Assembly: GCA_029960045.1 (NCBI GenBank)
Contig: JASCOV010000005.1
Location: forward strand, 224,475-288,474
DNA: 64,000 nt
Reading direction: 5' to 3'
Source of the DNA: Flavobacteriaceae bacterium PS02293
GTDB lineage: Bacteria; Bacteroidota; Bacteroidia; Flavobacteriales; Weeksellaceae
Shown: positions 61,798 through 64,000 of the stretch, in pieces
Numbering within the stretch: the stretch's first letter is position 1
Layout: each line of letters starts with the position of its first letter
Made by a program: the position numbers and the translations under genes
The notes under the pieces: model-generated
The model's input: the letters and a program-made list of their open reading frames with translations, nothing else
Told to the model about the DNA's origin: nothing
Database searches by the model: none

Positions 61798-61825
61798 AGT
61801 ATATGAGCCTATCCACTCATATACT
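61798..61825. promoter_or_regulatory. Perfect 10-bp palindrome in divergent promoter region
   Basis: AGTATATGAG and CTCATATACT arms with an 8-nt spacer; the right arm overlaps the second 20-bp direct repeat. It is a strong operator candidate about 35-60 bp above the sigma-like start codon. Confidence 0.7.
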
Positions 61826-61836
61826 AATTCCATTAG
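61817..61836. repeat. 20-bp direct repeat, copy 2
   Basis: Exact copy of 61758-61777, ending 20 bp before the sigma-like start codon. Confidence 0.8.
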
Positions 61837-61856
61837 TAATGCATTTTGGTATATAG

Positions 61857-62552
61857 ATGAATGTAGAACAAAAAAAAACCGATGAAATAGTTTTTGAGAC
61901 ATTACCCAGTGATGAGCTTATAGATTATATTTCTTTTAAAGAAGAATATCCTGAAGAAGCTGCTGCAGCGTTTACCGAGTTTTGTAGTAGGTTTGAAAGA
62001 GATATTTTGCAAAAAGCAGAAATATATTGTAATAAATTTAATTACAGTGAGGTTGTTGCACTTGAAATAGCAACTTGTGCTTTTGCCCGCGTTTGGAAAT
62101 ATCACTCTTTTAATAAAAGTAAAGCCAAGTATCCGGATGATATTGATCGGTCGATTTTGTTATGGCTTTATCCAATAGTATATACTCAATTGGTAAAATA
62201 TGGAGATTTAAATACCTGTGCGGAACCTGATGAAGACGATTTATCAATTGTAGAGAATATTGATGATCTAATTTCGTTAACAGTAGGAGACGATGATATA
62301 CAAAAGAAAAGAGAGCTGAAAATTAGATTAGAAATCATTGAGAGAGCTATGCTTGGTCTATCTGAAAAACATAAGATTGTGTATCTTACATATAAAGCTT
62401 ACGAAAATACCGGAAAAAAAAATATACCAAGGTCAGTGGGTAAAAAATTGAGAGACAGATTGAATTTAGTTCAAAATTCAATTCAGGTTTATAAAAAAGA
62501 AGCTAATGATCACATTAATAACTATCTAAAAGCTTTCAATGGGAATAGATAA
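61857..62552 (+). CDS. Sigma-70-like regulator
   Basis: 231 residues. The helical region around 35-90 (AAFTEFCSRFERDILQKAEIYCNKFNYSEVVALEIATCAFARVWKYHSF) resembles sigma region 2, and LGLSEKHKIVYLTYKAYENTGKK (about 160-182) resembles the start of region 4. An acidic linker (DEDDLSIVENIDDL) joins them. The recognition helix of region 4 is not clear, so it may be a divergent sigma factor or a sigma-derived DNA-binding protein. Its end overlaps the next gene by 14 bp. Confidence 0.65.
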   Translation: MNVEQKKTDEIVFETLPSDELIDYISFKEEYPEEAAAAFTEFCSRFERDILQKAEIYCNKFNYSEVVALEIATCAFARVWKYHSFNKSKAKYPDDIDRSILLWLYPIVYTQLVKYGDLNTCAEPDEDDLSIVENIDDLISLTVGDDDIQKKRELKIRLEIIERAMLGLSEKHKIVYLTYKAYENTGKKNIPRSVGKKLRDRLNLVQNSIQVYKKEANDHINNYLKAFNGNR

Positions 62553-62883
62553 AAAATATATAGGAAAGGTTACAGAGACTAACCTTGATGATTGGTTACA
62601 TTCAACAGGTTTTTTATTTCCTCAGAATAAAACTCAGATAGAGAGGTTTAATAAACTTTATGAAGATTATGATTTTAAGTTGAAAAACACAGGTATTAAT
62701 GTCAAATCAATTATTGATGGTTCTTTTTGCGTTGAAAAAGAATCAAAAATTATATCAATTGACACAAACTTAAGTCATGAAATAGAAAGTTTGAAAATGG
62801 TCGCCAGAAAAGGGCAAAGCAATATTTCTCAAAGCGTCTTTGACAAAATGAAACAGAATCAGAAAAAGAAGAAAGGTGATTGA
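62539..62883 (+). CDS. Unknown protein linking sigma-like and ImmA/IrrE genes
   Basis: 114 residues, no family recognised. It has LDDWLHSTGFLFPQNKTQIERFNKLYEDYDF at the start and a very basic tail (MVARKGQSNISQSVFDKMKQNQKKKKGD). The overlap with both neighbours (14 and 8 bp) implies coordinated synthesis. It could be the substrate of the peptidase or an anti-sigma-like partner (inference). Confidence 0.6.
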   Translation: MGIDKKYIGKVTETNLDDWLHSTGFLFPQNKTQIERFNKLYEDYDFKLKNTGINVKSIIDGSFCVEKESKIISIDTNLSHEIESLKMVARKGQSNISQSVFDKMKQNQKKKKGD

Positions 62884-63676
62884 TAGCAGTTCCTTATCAA
62901 AAATTAAAAAGCTTGCTGGATCCATTAGTGGAAATTTCAATACTGAAAAAATAATTCCATTACATCTTATTGCAGAATCTGAGGACATTGAGGTATTTTA
63001 TGATCATTATGACAAAGGGACTTTTGATGGAATGACTGTTTATGATGATAATGAATTTTATATTCATATTAATATAGATAATCATAATAGGTTTAATTCT
63101 CCGCGTTCTAGATTTACACTAGCCCACGAACTTGGGCACTATTTTATAGACACACATCGCGTTGGACTCAAACTGGGAATTTTAGAACCTCATCCCTCGA
63201 AAATTGACAGGGTTCAATTCGATAAAATTGAAAGAGAAGCAGATTATTTTGCGGCTTGTCTCTTAATGCCAGAAGAATCTTTTCAACGAAATTTATGGAA
63301 GAGAAAAAAATTTAGTTTTAAAGTGATTGATGAGTTAAGCAAGGAATATAATGTGAGTAAAACTTCATGTGCACTCAGATTTGCAGAAATAGGAAATCAT
63401 CCTATCAAAATAGTTTATGCTGAGAATGGATTTGTGAAATGGCAAAAAAACAGTCAGGGCTTCCCTTTCTGGAACTTACTTAATGATAAAAAAGTTCCTG
63501 AAGGTTTAGCTATGGCTGATTATTTTAAAAATGTAAAAACTTCAATTGAAAATCCAGAAGAAATTTTTGCTATTGATTGCTTTGAAAATGTAAAATCCGA
63601 AGACTCCAGAAGAATTTTCTATGAACATTGTATAGTGTATGAAAATTGTGCACTAAGTATTATTTGGGAAGATTAA
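62876..63676 (+). CDS. ImmA/IrrE-family metallopeptidase
   Basis: 266 residues from GTG 62876, overlapping the previous gene by 8 bp. Zinc motif TLAHELGHYF (HELGH at 84-88) and downstream EREADYFAACLLMP supplying the third ligand Glu, the usual ImmA/IrrE arrangement. The C-terminal 100 residues are a separate domain that may sense a signal. Such peptidases cleave repressors; CapP beside CBASS is a known example. Here the partner is a sigma-like protein rather than the usual HTH repressor CapH. Confidence 0.88.
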   Translation: MIDSSSLSKIKKLAGSISGNFNTEKIIPLHLIAESEDIEVFYDHYDKGTFDGMTVYDDNEFYIHINIDNHNRFNSPRSRFTLAHELGHYFIDTHRVGLKLGILEPHPSKIDRVQFDKIEREADYFAACLLMPEESFQRNLWKRKKFSFKVIDELSKEYNVSKTSCALRFAEIGNHPIKIVYAENGFVKWQKNSQGFPFWNLLNDKKVPEGLAMADYFKNVKTSIENPEEIFAIDCFENVKSEDSRRIFYEHCIVYENCALSIIWED

Positions 63677-63880
63677 ATATTCCTTAAATTGAAAAATCTA
63701 ATCTAAATATGCTTTATACATTATGGTAAATATTCAAAATTTTAATCTAAAGTAAATTGAGTGACCTATATATTTGGAAGTAAAATATTATATTTTAATA
63801 AAAATCAACTCAATCATTTTTATAGAATTAAACTGGATAGAGTATAATAATATTTGGCGACTACATCCAAGTATGGAAAA
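63677..63880. other. AT-rich non-coding region
   Basis: About 200 bp after the peptidase gene with no gene or clear hairpin. It precedes the insertion-element end. Confidence 0.4.
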
Positions 63881-64000
63881 GACGGTCAAATTGACCACCT
63901 AATTTCGGAGTAAATTGACCACTGATTTCGGAGCAAAGTGACCACCACTTTCCGGTTCAAAATGACCACCTGTTATCTGGGTTATATTTGAGATAAAAAC
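63881..64000. mobile_element. Terminal repeats of a probable IS21-family element, continuing beyond window
   Basis: Four copies of TGACCAC at 63892, 63916, 63939 and 63963 (spacing 24, 23, 24) occur within longer units such as AATTTCGGAG-AAATTGACCAC. Multiple terminal repeats of this sort are typical of IS21-like ends in Bacteroidetes. The palindrome GGTCAAATTGACC lies at the outer side. The istA/istB genes would be to the right of the window. Confidence 0.65.

Noticed and set aside
61758..61836. CRISPR array
   Set aside because: Only two repeats, one spacer-like interval and no cas genes; it lies in a promoter region. No CRISPR array was found elsewhere in the window.

Overview
This window looks like chromosomal DNA of a flavobacterium, most likely Chryseobacterium or a close Weeksellaceae relative. 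The support is an AT-rich base composition, Bacteroidetes-type promoters (TAnnTTTG at -7), and family content typical of the group: cydA with DUF4492, DUF3570/DUF4266/ApbE, TolC/RND sets and LytS/LytTR pairs. The taxon is inferred from these traits; no 16S gene is present.

Layout. 1-11.1 kb looks like core chromosome: an M13 peptidase (cut by the window edge), a Na+/H+ antiporter, and a six-gene minus-strand signalling operon (two histidine kinases, two single-domain receivers, CheR and CheB, no chemoreceptor). At 11278-11296 lies the 3' end of a tRNA-Asp followed by its own terminator. This is the usual scar of an integrative element, so DNA to the right of it is probably a genomic island or a stack of islands. 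11.7-17.3 kb carries a two-gene restriction-modification system and a VOC/EVE/MarR operon. 17.7-22.1 kb carries an alcohol dehydrogenase, an AraC regulator, an SDR, a DJ-1-like protein and a Crp/Fnr regulator.

22.2-38.5 kb is a sulfur-redox and respiration region: thioredoxin, DUF2892, a persulfide-dioxygenase-like MBL/rhodanese protein, a TauE exporter, a NifX-like protein, cytochrome bd oxidase, an RND/TolC pump, OsmC, rhodanese and a second Crp/Fnr regulator. Four promoters here share one operator placed exactly 20 bp upstream of the -7 element, which defines a local regulon. 38.9-41.7 kb is a thioredoxin/ApbE/DUF4266/DUF3570 cluster. 41.8-51.3 kb is a heavy-metal efflux locus (CusA/CzcA, TolC, adaptor, haem-binding protein, P-type ATPase) flanked by two paralogous small secreted proteins. 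51.7-56.5 kb holds a LytS/LytTR system with a secreted alpha/beta hydrolase, then an Nramp-related transporter.

56.7-64 kb is a mobile and defence region: an IS1-family element, a type III CBASS operon (CD-NTase, HORMA, TRIP13-like ATPase, 2TM-NUDIX effector), a 58-residue protein, and a divergent sigma-like / unknown / ImmA-IrrE peptidase operon that may control CBASS. The window ends in the terminal repeats of a probable IS21-family element. A 98-bp repeat with a promoter at one end and a terminator beyond the other occurs at 11.34 kb and 57.67 kb and may encode a small RNA. A short related motif recurs at five accessory-region sites, always in the same orientation.
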